A stretch of DNA of 5,005 nucleotides from Candidatus Thalassarchaeaceae archaeon. GTDB taxonomy: Archaea; Thermoplasmatota; Poseidoniia; Poseidoniales; Thalassarchaeaceae. The notes beneath the pieces are model-generated. The model worked only from the letters and a program-made list of their open reading frames with translations, searched no databases and was not told the origin of the DNA. Positions 1 through 5,005 of the stretch are shown piece after piece. A program made the translations under genes and the position numbers. How positions within the stretch are numbered: the first letter of the stretch is position 1; each line of letters opens with the position of its first letter. The stretch covers positions 1 to 5,005 of the forward strand of contig JAQXFF010000069.1 of NCBI GenBank assembly GCA_029250425.1, written 5' to 3'.

Positions 1-396
1 GTAGAGGGTGAAGTCGAAGATGTCGTAGCGACGACAGAACTCAGTGAAGTCATGAACGAGATGCCCGAACACGATCTAGATGCATTCCTAGGGGATGTCA
101 AATCTAGACAACATATTTCTGATGAAGATGTTGAACTGACAGCATCTGATGCAAATTTCCGTGAACAAATTTTTGAAATTACTGGCGAAGAAGGTGTTTT
201 ACCAGGTCAACAAGTCAATGTCGAAGCAATGGTTGACAACACAGTGGTTGGAAATGAAGTGCGAACTTCCAGCAGTGATTTTACAATTCAGGAAGGTGGT
301 GAACCAGTCTCTCAGATTGATGCTGAATCGGAACCTTCTGCTGAGGAACCTGCACCAAAGCGCCGTGGTGTACGACGTCGAAAGAAGGACGAGTAA
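1..396 (+). CDS. Unrecognised protein, C-terminal part only, with acidic then basic tail
   Basis: The reading frame is open from the first base of the window to the TAA at 394-396, so this is the last 131 residues of a gene that begins upstream. The ATG at 52 is internal to the open frame and need not be the start. Residues 1-60 are acidic and look mostly helical. Residues 66-97 alternate hydrophobic and polar residues and include LPGQQVNVEAMVDN, which suggests a small beta-rich domain. From about 101 to 118 the chain is low-complexity and rich in Glu, Ser, Ala and Pro. It ends in a basic run (KRRGVRRRKK) closed by Asp-Glu. There are no cysteines and no membrane segment in the visible part. 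A basic tail could bind nucleic acid or membrane lipid, but that is inference. I do not recognise the family. The next gene lies about 54 bases downstream on the same strand and may share a transcript. Confidence 0.75.
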   Translation, partial: VEGEVEDVVATTELSEVMNEMPEHDLDAFLGDVKSRQHISDEDVELTASDANFREQIFEITGEEGVLPGQQVNVEAMVDNTVVGNEVRTSSSDFTIQEGGEPVSQIDAESEPSAEEPAPKRRGVRRRKKDE

Positions 397-437
397 GGAT
401 TCTTGGGGCCGTCAGACAGAAATGTGCAACCCTCCAC

Positions 438-450
438 GGAAGGCTTGAGG
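438..450 (+). promoter_or_regulatory. Ribosome binding site(s) deciding the lipoprotein start
   Basis: GGAAGG at 438-443 lies seven bases before the ATG at 451, and GAGG at 447-450 lies six bases before the ATG at 457. Both are purine-rich matches to the 3' end of 16S rRNA. They favour one of these ATGs over the upstream in-frame TTG at 403. I see no convincing TATA-like element in the 397-450 gap, so read-through from the upstream gene is likely. Confidence 0.45.
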
Positions 451-1089
451 ATGCCAATGTCCACTTTACGCAGAAGGACAATGGGTTCCGTCATGGCTCT
501 GCTTTTCGTATCCATGGCCATGCCCGGTTGTCTATCATTGGTTTTGGGTCGGGAAATGATGGAAAGTGCCAGAGGCTTTCCTGAAATTCGAGAGGTACCT
601 ACACCTTACGATTTGTCGCATACTTTCGTCATTGATGGTACAGAATTACTTCCTACACAGAGCCAAAAAACACTGTTTGAGGCAATTCCAATTGATGATA
701 CAGTCCGTGAAGTCATCATCTATTTTGAAAGCACTGTGAATTACTTCCTCGGTGATGCGGATATCCGATATGTGCACGTTGAGTTATTGTGGTGTGAAGA
801 TGATGGTGCGGGCAACCCTGTAAATTGTGATGAAGCCAATCCCATCTACAAAGTGAATGCTGACAATGGCTCTTACGAACCGGAACGAACAGAATTGGAT
901 CGAAATATCGACCCCTTCGAAAGCGGCATGTGGAGCCTCACAGTAGATGGTCGTGGGACGGGCTGGAACACTGGGCTGACAATTGTTGATGAACAAGATT
1001 CGTGGATTCTTCGCGTTACAGTAATTCGCCCTTGCTTGGCATTCCCTGAAAACCCTGAAGAATGTACACCAACAATCGAGTTTGAATAA
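451..1089 (+). CDS. Small secreted lipoprotein with four paired cysteines, function unknown
   Basis: The product is 212 residues from the ATG at 451. Its N-terminus is a clear export signal: basic residues RRR at 7-9, a hydrophobic stretch at about 11-25, then MPGC with Cys27 as the likely lipidated residue. The lipobox is imperfect (Pro at -2), so a plain membrane anchor is possible. The mature part is acidic and beta-rich, with strands such as VREVIIYFES (85-94) and DSWILRVTVI (183-192), suggesting a jelly-roll or immunoglobulin-like sandwich. Four further cysteines occur as two close pairs, Cys115/Cys126 and Cys195/Cys205, which could form two disulfides outside the cell. The frame stays open back to a TTG at 403, but starting there would put 16 non-signal residues before the basic region. 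ATG 451 has GGAAGG at 438-443, and ATG 457 two codons later is nearly as good. I do not recognise a named family. Confidence 0.8.
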   Translation: MPMSTLRRRTMGSVMALLFVSMAMPGCLSLVLGREMMESARGFPEIREVPTPYDLSHTFVIDGTELLPTQSQKTLFEAIPIDDTVREVIIYFESTVNYFLGDADIRYVHVELLWCEDDGAGNPVNCDEANPIYKVNADNGSYEPERTELDRNIDPFESGMWSLTVDGRGTGWNTGLTIVDEQDSWILRVTVIRPCLAFPENPEECTPTIEFE

Positions 1090-2307
1090 TCAAACCAAAC
1101 TTTGTGGACACTTTGCTCGCCGTGAACAATTTCGGCACTTGCCCACTCTCTCATGATTTCTTTCTGCACCACCTTCTACCATAAGGCGTTGAATTTCCTG
1201 TATCGATGTATACAAGTCAGACTTGCTTGAATCATTCCATGCGACTGTGAACAATGAGTTGTCTCCATACCGTAGAATACCATATTCAGGTGTAGTGCCG
1301 GTTGTCTTACTCACAAGATGAAGGTAAGCGAGTAATTGCATCCGGTGACTATCGTGTGGCTCAACAGGCACTTTCCCTGTTTTTTGTTCAACAGGAATGA
1401 ATTGGTTATCGATTTTTACGATTTGATCTGGTCGTCCTCGCACTCCAATGTCATCATCTATTAGCAATGCTGCACTTTTCCCAGAATCATCACTGTAAGC
1501 CAACACAACTGATTCCGATAAACCAGCGTCTTCTTTGGCACCAATTGCTTCCTTATCTGAATGGAGGGCGCGTTGTAATTGCCATGCTGTGAAAAGTAAC
1601 CATGCCAATGTAATCACGATGAGGGAAAATGTGAGGATGCTTCTATTTTCAGCCCAATAAATTGCCAACCCATGTAAGGCGACAGCAATAGAAGCTAGGA
1701 GCAACCGAACTTCGGCACTCCGCCCTACTTGGTTTCCATGTTCATCTTTGCTTTCAAATGGGGAAACCAATTCGTCATTTATCAGCCCAGTTCCCTCAAT
1801 AGTTGGTGGTTGGCCTAATCCGAAAGGTCTGCCCAACCATCGACGCCAAGGTAACGAGAGTAATGCGATAGCCAAAATCAACCAAACAGCAGCTAATATG
1901 ATGAGATAACGCCCAACTTTATGGATGAAATTTTCAGAAATAATCCCTTCACCAACAAAGAAAAAAGCTGCAGAATCTGCTGAAAGAGCACAGAGTACCG
2001 TGAGCCACCAGGACCAGATGATCATATCTCGTGATGCTTTTGTTTCTGAGCGCTTGAATTCAACCATTTTCTCATGGATGCGGTCATGGGCTAGCATACC
2101 TTGTACCAGTGCATCCCCGTCTCCACTAACACCGGCTTTGGACAGTTGCCAAGAAACTGGACAATATGTGTGCCGCTCTAAATCCGAAGCCGAAACAGGT
2201 AGAATTACACCATGGGAATTTTCCCAATATCCATCTCCGCGGCGCTTTCCTTCCGTAATAGAACCCGTAAGTTCCAGGGCATTTTCAACCGATTCGCCCC
2301 TGGCCAT
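1090..2307 (-). CDS. Membrane-embedded Cas4-like PD-(D/E)XK iron-sulfur nuclease
   Basis: The 405-residue product carries the Cas4/RecB-type nuclease signatures in order. Residues 41-50 (SDLERHTYCP) supply the first cluster cysteine, Cys49. GMLAHDRIHE (70-79) gives the motif I His74. GRPD (291-294) gives Asp294. PVEQKTGK (305-312) gives the catalytic Glu307-x-Lys309. QLLAY (324-328) is the Gln-x3-Tyr motif. CRNCSRRAKC (391-400) gives Cys391, Cys394 and Cys400, a C-x2-C-x5-C pattern as in Cas4. Family knowledge: such proteins are metal-dependent DNA exonucleases with a 4Fe-4S cluster. The odd part is an insertion between His74 and Asp294 with four hydrophobic segments at about 95-118, 131-152, 199-218 and 223-243. 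An even number of crossings keeps both halves of the core on one side, most simply the cytoplasm, and the basic PWRRWLGR loop agrees. All catalytic residues appear intact. It is transcribed divergently from the S2 gene. A non-CRISPR repair or defence role is possible but unproven. Confidence 0.85.
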   Translation of the reverse strand: MARGESVENALELTGSITEGKRRGDGYWENSHGVILPVSASDLERHTYCPVSWQLSKAGVSGDGDALVQGMLAHDRIHEKMVEFKRSETKASRDMIIWSWWLTVLCALSADSAAFFFVGEGIISENFIHKVGRYLIILAAVWLILAIALLSLPWRRWLGRPFGLGQPPTIEGTGLINDELVSPFESKDEHGNQVGRSAEVRLLLASIAVALHGLAIYWAENRSILTFSLIVITLAWLLFTAWQLQRALHSDKEAIGAKEDAGLSESVVLAYSDDSGKSAALLIDDDIGVRGRPDQIVKIDNQFIPVEQKTGKVPVEPHDSHRMQLLAYLHLVSKTTGTTPEYGILRYGDNSLFTVAWNDSSKSDLYTSIQEIQRLMVEGGAERNHERVGKCRNCSRRAKCPQSLV

Positions 2308-2328
2308 ATCTGTAACAATCTGAATCTC

Positions 2329-2341
2329 AAGTTAAGCATTA
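2329..2341 (-). promoter_or_regulatory. Weak TATA-like element for the Cas4-like gene
   Basis: On the minus strand an AT-rich stretch (AATGCTTAACTTG) is centred about 26 bases upstream of the ATG at 2307. That is where an archaeal TATA box would sit if the transcript were leaderless. I see no clear ribosome binding site just upstream of this ATG, which also fits a leaderless message. The match to a TATA consensus is poor, so this is tentative. Confidence 0.22.
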
Positions 2342-2356
2342 TTCCGGTTTGCCTCG

Positions 2357-2373
2357 CTGGTCCCCAGTATATT
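2357..2373 (+). promoter_or_regulatory. Putative archaeal promoter of the S2 operon, with small inverted repeat
   Basis: TATATT at 2368-2373 is the best TATA-box candidate in the divergent region. It would place transcription start near 2395, giving an S2 leader of about 80 bases. Immediately upstream, CTGG-TCC-CCAG (2357-2367) is a perfect four-base-pair inverted repeat covering the usual TFB recognition position. It could be an operator or simply chance. The call rests on position and composition only. Confidence 0.4.
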
Positions 2374-2420
2374 CACATCCAGCGTCCATTCGGGACACTG
2401 CGTCGAAAAATCCCGTCTGC

Positions 2421-2480
2421 ATGAGCGAAGCGGTTATGAAGAGGCGGTGGGTGGCGAGGCCGCACGAGGCATCGAAATGA
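2421..2480 (+). other. Possible short upstream reading frame (19 codons) overlapping the S2 start
   Basis: An ATG at 2421 opens a frame of 19 codons ending in TGA at 2478-2480. That stop overlaps the proposed S2 ATG at 2477 as ATGA. The peptide would be basic in the middle (MKRRWVARP). A second in-frame ATG lies at 2436. Neither ATG has a convincing ribosome binding site. If transcription starts near 2395, the 2421 ATG is the first AUG on the message. This could be a leader peptide coupled to S2 translation, but a frame this short can easily arise by chance. Confidence 0.25.
2466..2469 (+). promoter_or_regulatory. Ribosome binding site deciding the S2 start
   Basis: GAGG at 2466-2469 sits seven bases before the ATG at 2477. 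This favours that ATG over the in-frame GTG at 2447, and it gives an N-terminus of the usual length for archaeal S2. Confidence 0.5.
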
Positions 2481-3085
2481 CCGAATCAATGTTAGTACCT
2501 CACGAAACCTACGAGGTTCACAAGGTTCACATCGGAGCACTTCAGAAGAGCGCGGACATGAAACCGTTCCTCAGCGATGCCCCAGGTGATGGCTCAGGCC
2601 TGCATTTGATTGATTTGGATCAAACAGATGCACGCATGAGGGTAGTTGCTCAATTCTTGGATCGATATGATGCAAGCCGAATCCTTGTGGTGAGCGCACG
2701 ACAGTACGGACAGCGCCCGGCTCGCAAGTTTGCACAATCGATTGGTGCAATGCACATTGTTGGGCGTTTTATCCCTGGTACACTAACCAACCCAGGTCTT
2801 CGCACATATATCGAACCGGAGCTCATCGTTGTGACAGACCCTCAAGCAGATCAACAATCGCTTTCTGAAGCAGTCAGCACTGGTCTACCTGTTGTTGCAA
2901 TCTGTGACGCCAACAATACTCTACGAAATGTTGACCTTTGCCTGCCAGCCAATAACAAAGGTCGCCAGAGTTTGTCTCTAATTTACTGGCTCCTATCACG
3001 TGAAGTTCTCAAAGCACGTGGCATCATGGATGATGATACATGGGCTGCAATGCAAGACGTTGCCGATTGGGAATCCAATTTCTGA
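2477..3085 (+). CDS. rps2: Small ribosomal subunit protein S2 (uS2), archaeal type
   Basis: The product is a structural protein of the 30S subunit, on the solvent side near the head-body junction. It is 202 residues from the ATG at 2477, a normal size for archaeal S2 and shorter than the bacterial form. Hallmark segments run in order: VHIGALQK (17-24), ILVVSARQYGQRPARKFA (69-86), VGRFIPGTLTNP (95-106), YIEPELIVVTDPQADQQ (111-127), the GLPVVAICDANN strand and loop (136-147), and ANNKGRQSLSLIYWLLSRE (158-176). These match the archaeal/eukaryotic branch, including the shared TLTNP and NNKGR motifs. An in-frame GTG at 2447 would add ten residues but is less likely. The gene appears to be first in its transcript, with the tRNA-dihydrouridine synthase gene 22 bases downstream. 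In many archaea S2 lies in a cluster with L13, S9, RNA polymerase small subunits and enolase; none of these is seen directly upstream here. Confidence 0.96.
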   Translation: MTESMLVPHETYEVHKVHIGALQKSADMKPFLSDAPGDGSGLHLIDLDQTDARMRVVAQFLDRYDASRILVVSARQYGQRPARKFAQSIGAMHIVGRFIPGTLTNPGLRTYIEPELIVVTDPQADQQSLSEAVSTGLPVVAICDANNTLRNVDLCLPANNKGRQSLSLIYWLLSREVLKARGIMDDDTWAAMQDVADWESNF

Positions 3086-3096
3086 GTTGACTCAGT

Positions 3097-3103
3097 GAGG
3101 TGG
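3097..3103 (+). promoter_or_regulatory. Strong ribosome binding site of dus
   Basis: GAGGTGG lies within the 22-base gap after the S2 stop. GAGGTG (3097-3102) ends five bases before the ATG at 3108. It is the clearest ribosome binding site in the window and fixes the dus start. Confidence 0.65.
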
Positions 3104-3107
3104 AATC

Positions 3108-4154
3108 ATGCCCGAACAAGTACCGTTGTTCCTCGCACCGATGTCTGGCGTCACAGATGTTGCCTACCGATTGTTGGCTCGCGAGGCTGGAGCCGATTTT
3201 ACTTCAACCGAATTTACTGCGGCCAGTGGACTCAGTCGTCAAGATGCGAAGTCGTGGGCCAAAGTTGAAACACACGAGCGTGAATCACCATTTATCCCCC
3301 AAATTTTTGGAGGTATCGAAGACGAGATGGTAGAAACTGCTCGTCTATTGTCGAAAAACGCTGATACGATTGATCTCAATTTTGGTTGTCCTGCACCCAA
3401 GGTGACCAAAACTTGTGCAGGTGCAGCAATGATGGCCGATCCTGACAATTTGATATACATGGTCTCTCGTTGTATTGAGGCTAGCGAATCCCCTGTCTCC
3501 GTGAAGATGCGATTAGGGGCGAATCAAAATGCCCTAACTGTGCTTGAAATTGCAGAAAGGTGTGCACAATTGGGGGTATTACGCATTTGCGTCCATGGTC
3601 GAACATTAGCCCAGAAATATCGTGGCGTCGCAGATTGGGACATGATTCGTAAAGTTGTAGAAGTTGTAGAGCCATATGGCGTCCCAGTCATTGCAAATGG
3701 GGATATTGTTGATTCGCGTAGTGCGGCATCCTGTCTTGAAATAACGGGTGCAGCAGGGTTGATGATTGGCCGAGGTGCGATTGGGGATCCCTGCATTTTT
3801 GGACGCATCAAATCCGAACTAGGTTGGGTGGATTTTGAAGCACCTTGGGGCAATGAAAACGAGGCCGGGCAGAAGCACTGGGCTTGGAACCGTTACGTTG
3901 AATTGGTTGACGAAATAGGTGGCCCTTATGCTGCACGTAACATGAAACAACATGCAATTTCATTCACCAAGGGACTCCCAGGTGGTCGTGAGTTGCGTCC
4001 CCATCTCCACGCCATCAAGGATTTCCGTTTGATTGGAGAACCTCTGAATATTGCCTTGGAGGCATTCTCCCAGCGTCGCCACAACACATTGATTGTACCC
4101 GAAGCAATTGAAGCGGCAGCAACCGCTTCCGAAGCTGGCGGGTGGCGTCGATGA
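3108..4154 (+). CDS. dus: tRNA-dihydrouridine synthase (DusB-like, FMN-dependent)
   Basis: This cytoplasmic flavoenzyme reduces specific uridines in tRNA to dihydrouridine using FMN and a nicotinamide cofactor. The 348-residue product has the family's motifs: an N-terminal APMSGVTD (10-17) of the TIM barrel that contacts FMN; QIFGG (65-69); DLNFGCPAPKV (89-99) with catalytic Cys94; VKMRLG (132-137) with Lys133 positioned for FMN; VHGRTLAQKYRGVADW (162-177) with His163; VIANGDI (194-200); and the phosphate-binding GLMIGRGAIGDP (217-228). The C-terminal part from about 255 is the helical tRNA-binding domain, and ARNMKQHAISFTKGLPGG (276-293) is typical. Length is normal and no key residue is missing. 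Which tRNA position it modifies cannot be read from sequence. It is probably co-transcribed with S2, and it overlaps the next gene by four bases (ATGA). Confidence 0.95.
   Translation: MPEQVPLFLAPMSGVTDVAYRLLAREAGADFTSTEFTAASGLSRQDAKSWAKVETHERESPFIPQIFGGIEDEMVETARLLSKNADTIDLNFGCPAPKVTKTCAGAAMMADPDNLIYMVSRCIEASESPVSVKMRLGANQNALTVLEIAERCAQLGVLRICVHGRTLAQKYRGVADWDMIRKVVEVVEPYGVPVIANGDIVDSRSAASCLEITGAAGLMIGRGAIGDPCIFGRIKSELGWVDFEAPWGNENEAGQKHWAWNRYVELVDEIGGPYAARNMKQHAISFTKGLPGGRELRPHLHAIKDFRLIGEPLNIALEAFSQRRHNTLIVPEAIEAAATASEAGGWRR
3652..3669 (+). repeat. 9-bp perfect tandem duplication inside dus
   Basis: AAGTTGTAG occurs twice in direct tandem, encoding the repeated Val-Val-Glu in KVVEVVEP (residues 182-189). 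It keeps the frame and lies in a helix between barrel strands. It may be a small in-frame slippage duplication or ordinary sequence. Confidence 0.5.
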
Positions 4155-5005
4155 GTGATATCCGTCGTGGGTTGAAGGGCATCGGAACTCTGTCGTTGAT
4201 TTTCGTATTGCTTCTGATAGTCCAAATGGTTTCTCCCTTTCTTGGCTGGGGTGATCCCGAAGTTGAGGAAGGTTTCGTGATTGATGAAGTGACTAACGGT
4301 CTTGGGGGTCCCGCCTGCCTTGAGTGGGTTTCCAATCACGACCTACTGGTCTGCGATCGTGATGGCGGCACAATCAAACTGTTGAATTTTAACATCGATT
4401 CAAACGGTTCGAGTTGGACACCGACTGAAAATAGTTCAACACTGCTTACGGGCCTAAACGAGCCCCATGACATCCTCATACTTGGTGACCACATCCTAAT
4501 CTCTGAACGAGGTAAATTAACTCGCATCAATCAGACTATCCTTGATCAAACTTTGAACGAGGTACCACGTTGGACGGTCATCGGTGGTGTACCTACGGGC
4601 AATCATCAGACGAACAATCTCGACATCATGCCGAATGGGACTGTGATTTGGCACGTAGGCTCAACCTGCAACATTTGCGATGAGGTGGATGAACGTAATG
4701 CTGCACTATTATGGGTGAATTCGAGCACAGGAGAGCACGGCATTCTTGCAAGTGGTGTACGCAATTCTTTCCATGGTATCTGGGTACCTGGCATGGGTTT
4801 CGTTTTCAGCGACAATGGCCGAGATTGGGAAGGGGGCCATCCCCTAGAGGAAGTAAACCTCTTGATTGCTGGAGGGGATTACGGCTGGCCCAGCGATGAT
4901 CCTGCACACCCAGTTCCGGAAGGGACCATCGGGCCGATTGCTACATGGACGCCTCACTCCAGCCTAAACAATCTGGCATACCGCCCATTGAACTCCCCTT
5001 TCCCC
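4151..5005 (+). CDS. Membrane-anchored glucose/sorbosone dehydrogenase-like beta-propeller (3' end missing)
   Basis: The frame starts at the ATG at 4151, overlaps the dus stop as ATGA, and stays open to the window end. The first 285 residues are visible. GGTGG at 4141-4145 is a suitable ribosome binding site. Residues 5-32 are a basic start (RRGLK) followed by a hydrophobic segment (11-31), a signal anchor or uncleaved signal placing the rest outside the cell. The remainder matches the PQQ-dependent soluble aldose/sorbosone dehydrogenase (GSDH) propeller: GLNEPHDILI (101-110); NHQTNNLDIMPNG (151-163), where His152 may be the catalytic base; HVGSTCNICDE (168-178) with Cys173 and Cys176; SGVRNSFHGIWVPG (201-214), with Arg204 at a conserved active-site position; FSDNGRDW (219-226); and GGDYGWP (241-247). 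Family members oxidise sugars with PQQ and calcium, but many are uncharacterised. Substrate and cofactor use are inferred. The window cuts off the last blades. Confidence 0.88.
   Translation, partial: MSDIRRGLKGIGTLSLIFVLLLIVQMVSPFLGWGDPEVEEGFVIDEVTNGLGGPACLEWVSNHDLLVCDRDGGTIKLLNFNIDSNGSSWTPTENSSTLLTGLNEPHDILILGDHILISERGKLTRINQTILDQTLNEVPRWTVIGGVPTGNHQTNNLDIMPNGTVIWHVGSTCNICDEVDERNAALLWVNSSTGEHGILASGVRNSFHGIWVPGMGFVFSDNGRDWEGGHPLEEVNLLIAGGDYGWPSDDPAHPVPEGTIGPIATWTPHSSLNNLAYRPLNSPFP

Noticed and set aside
403..450. TTG at 403 as the lipoprotein start
   Set aside because: It would add 16 residues without signal character before the basic and hydrophobic signal, while ATG 451 and 457 have ribosome binding sites.
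1925..2323. Long open frame (132 codons) on the plus strand opposite the 5' part of the nuclease gene
   Set aside because: It lies entirely antisense to a gene with strong motif support, has low-complexity Ser/Pro-rich content, and shows no recognisable domain.
2308..2476. tRNA or other structured RNA gene in the divergent region
   Set aside because: I found no TPsiC-type GGTTCRA motif with matching stems and no long stable hairpin; only a four-base-pair inverted repeat is evident.
4151..4246. Twin-arginine (Tat) export signal on the dehydrogenase
   Set aside because: There is an Arg-Arg pair at residues 5-6, but the following GLKG does not fit the RRxFLK consensus; a signal anchor is simpler.
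3926..4339. Minus-strand frames opposite the end of dus and the start of the dehydrogenase gene
   Set aside because: They overlap two well-supported genes, have no recognisable motif, and look like shadows of the coding strand.
1..5005. CRISPR array or insertion sequence associated with the Cas4-like gene
   Set aside because: No regularly spaced direct repeats, terminal inverted repeats, transposase or integrase were seen on either strand.

Overview
The window most resembles the genome of a marine archaeon, and a Marine Group II / Candidatus Poseidoniales type euryarchaeon (Thermoplasmatota) is my best guess. The ribosomal protein S2 is clearly of the archaeal/eukaryotic type, genes are tightly packed with ATGA overlaps, and a small lipoprotein and a membrane-anchored beta-propeller dehydrogenase are present. 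Lineage is inferred from protein character and layout, not from a search. Base composition is close to balanced, and no segment stands out as foreign.

Layout. Positions 1-396 (+) hold the 3' end of an unrecognised gene whose product ends in an acidic and then strongly basic tail. Positions 451-1089 (+) encode a small secreted lipoprotein with four cysteines after the lipobox cysteine. Running towards it, 2307-1090 (-) encodes the most unusual protein of the window: a Cas4/RecB-type PD-(D/E)XK nuclease with the four-cysteine iron-sulfur signature, whose catalytic core is split by about 170 residues carrying four predicted transmembrane helices. The two convergent genes have directly abutting stop codons. 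Positions 2308-2476 form a divergent promoter region with a TATA-like element and a possible short upstream reading frame. A plus-strand unit follows: ribosomal protein S2 (2477-3085), tRNA-dihydrouridine synthase (3108-4154), and a membrane-anchored glucose/sorbosone dehydrogenase-like beta-propeller (from 4151, cut by the window end). It overlaps the synthase gene by four bases.

How the genes fit together. S2 and Dus are both translation-related (small-subunit protein and tRNA modification) and are probably co-transcribed from the promoter ahead of S2. The dehydrogenase appears translationally coupled to Dus but has no obvious functional link to it. The membrane Cas4-like nuclease stands alone: there is no CRISPR array, cas1/cas2 or other defence gene in view, so a CRISPR role is not supported here. 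It is the best candidate for an undescribed system. No RNA genes, insertion sequences or CRISPR repeats were found, and no stretch over 300 bases lacks a gene.
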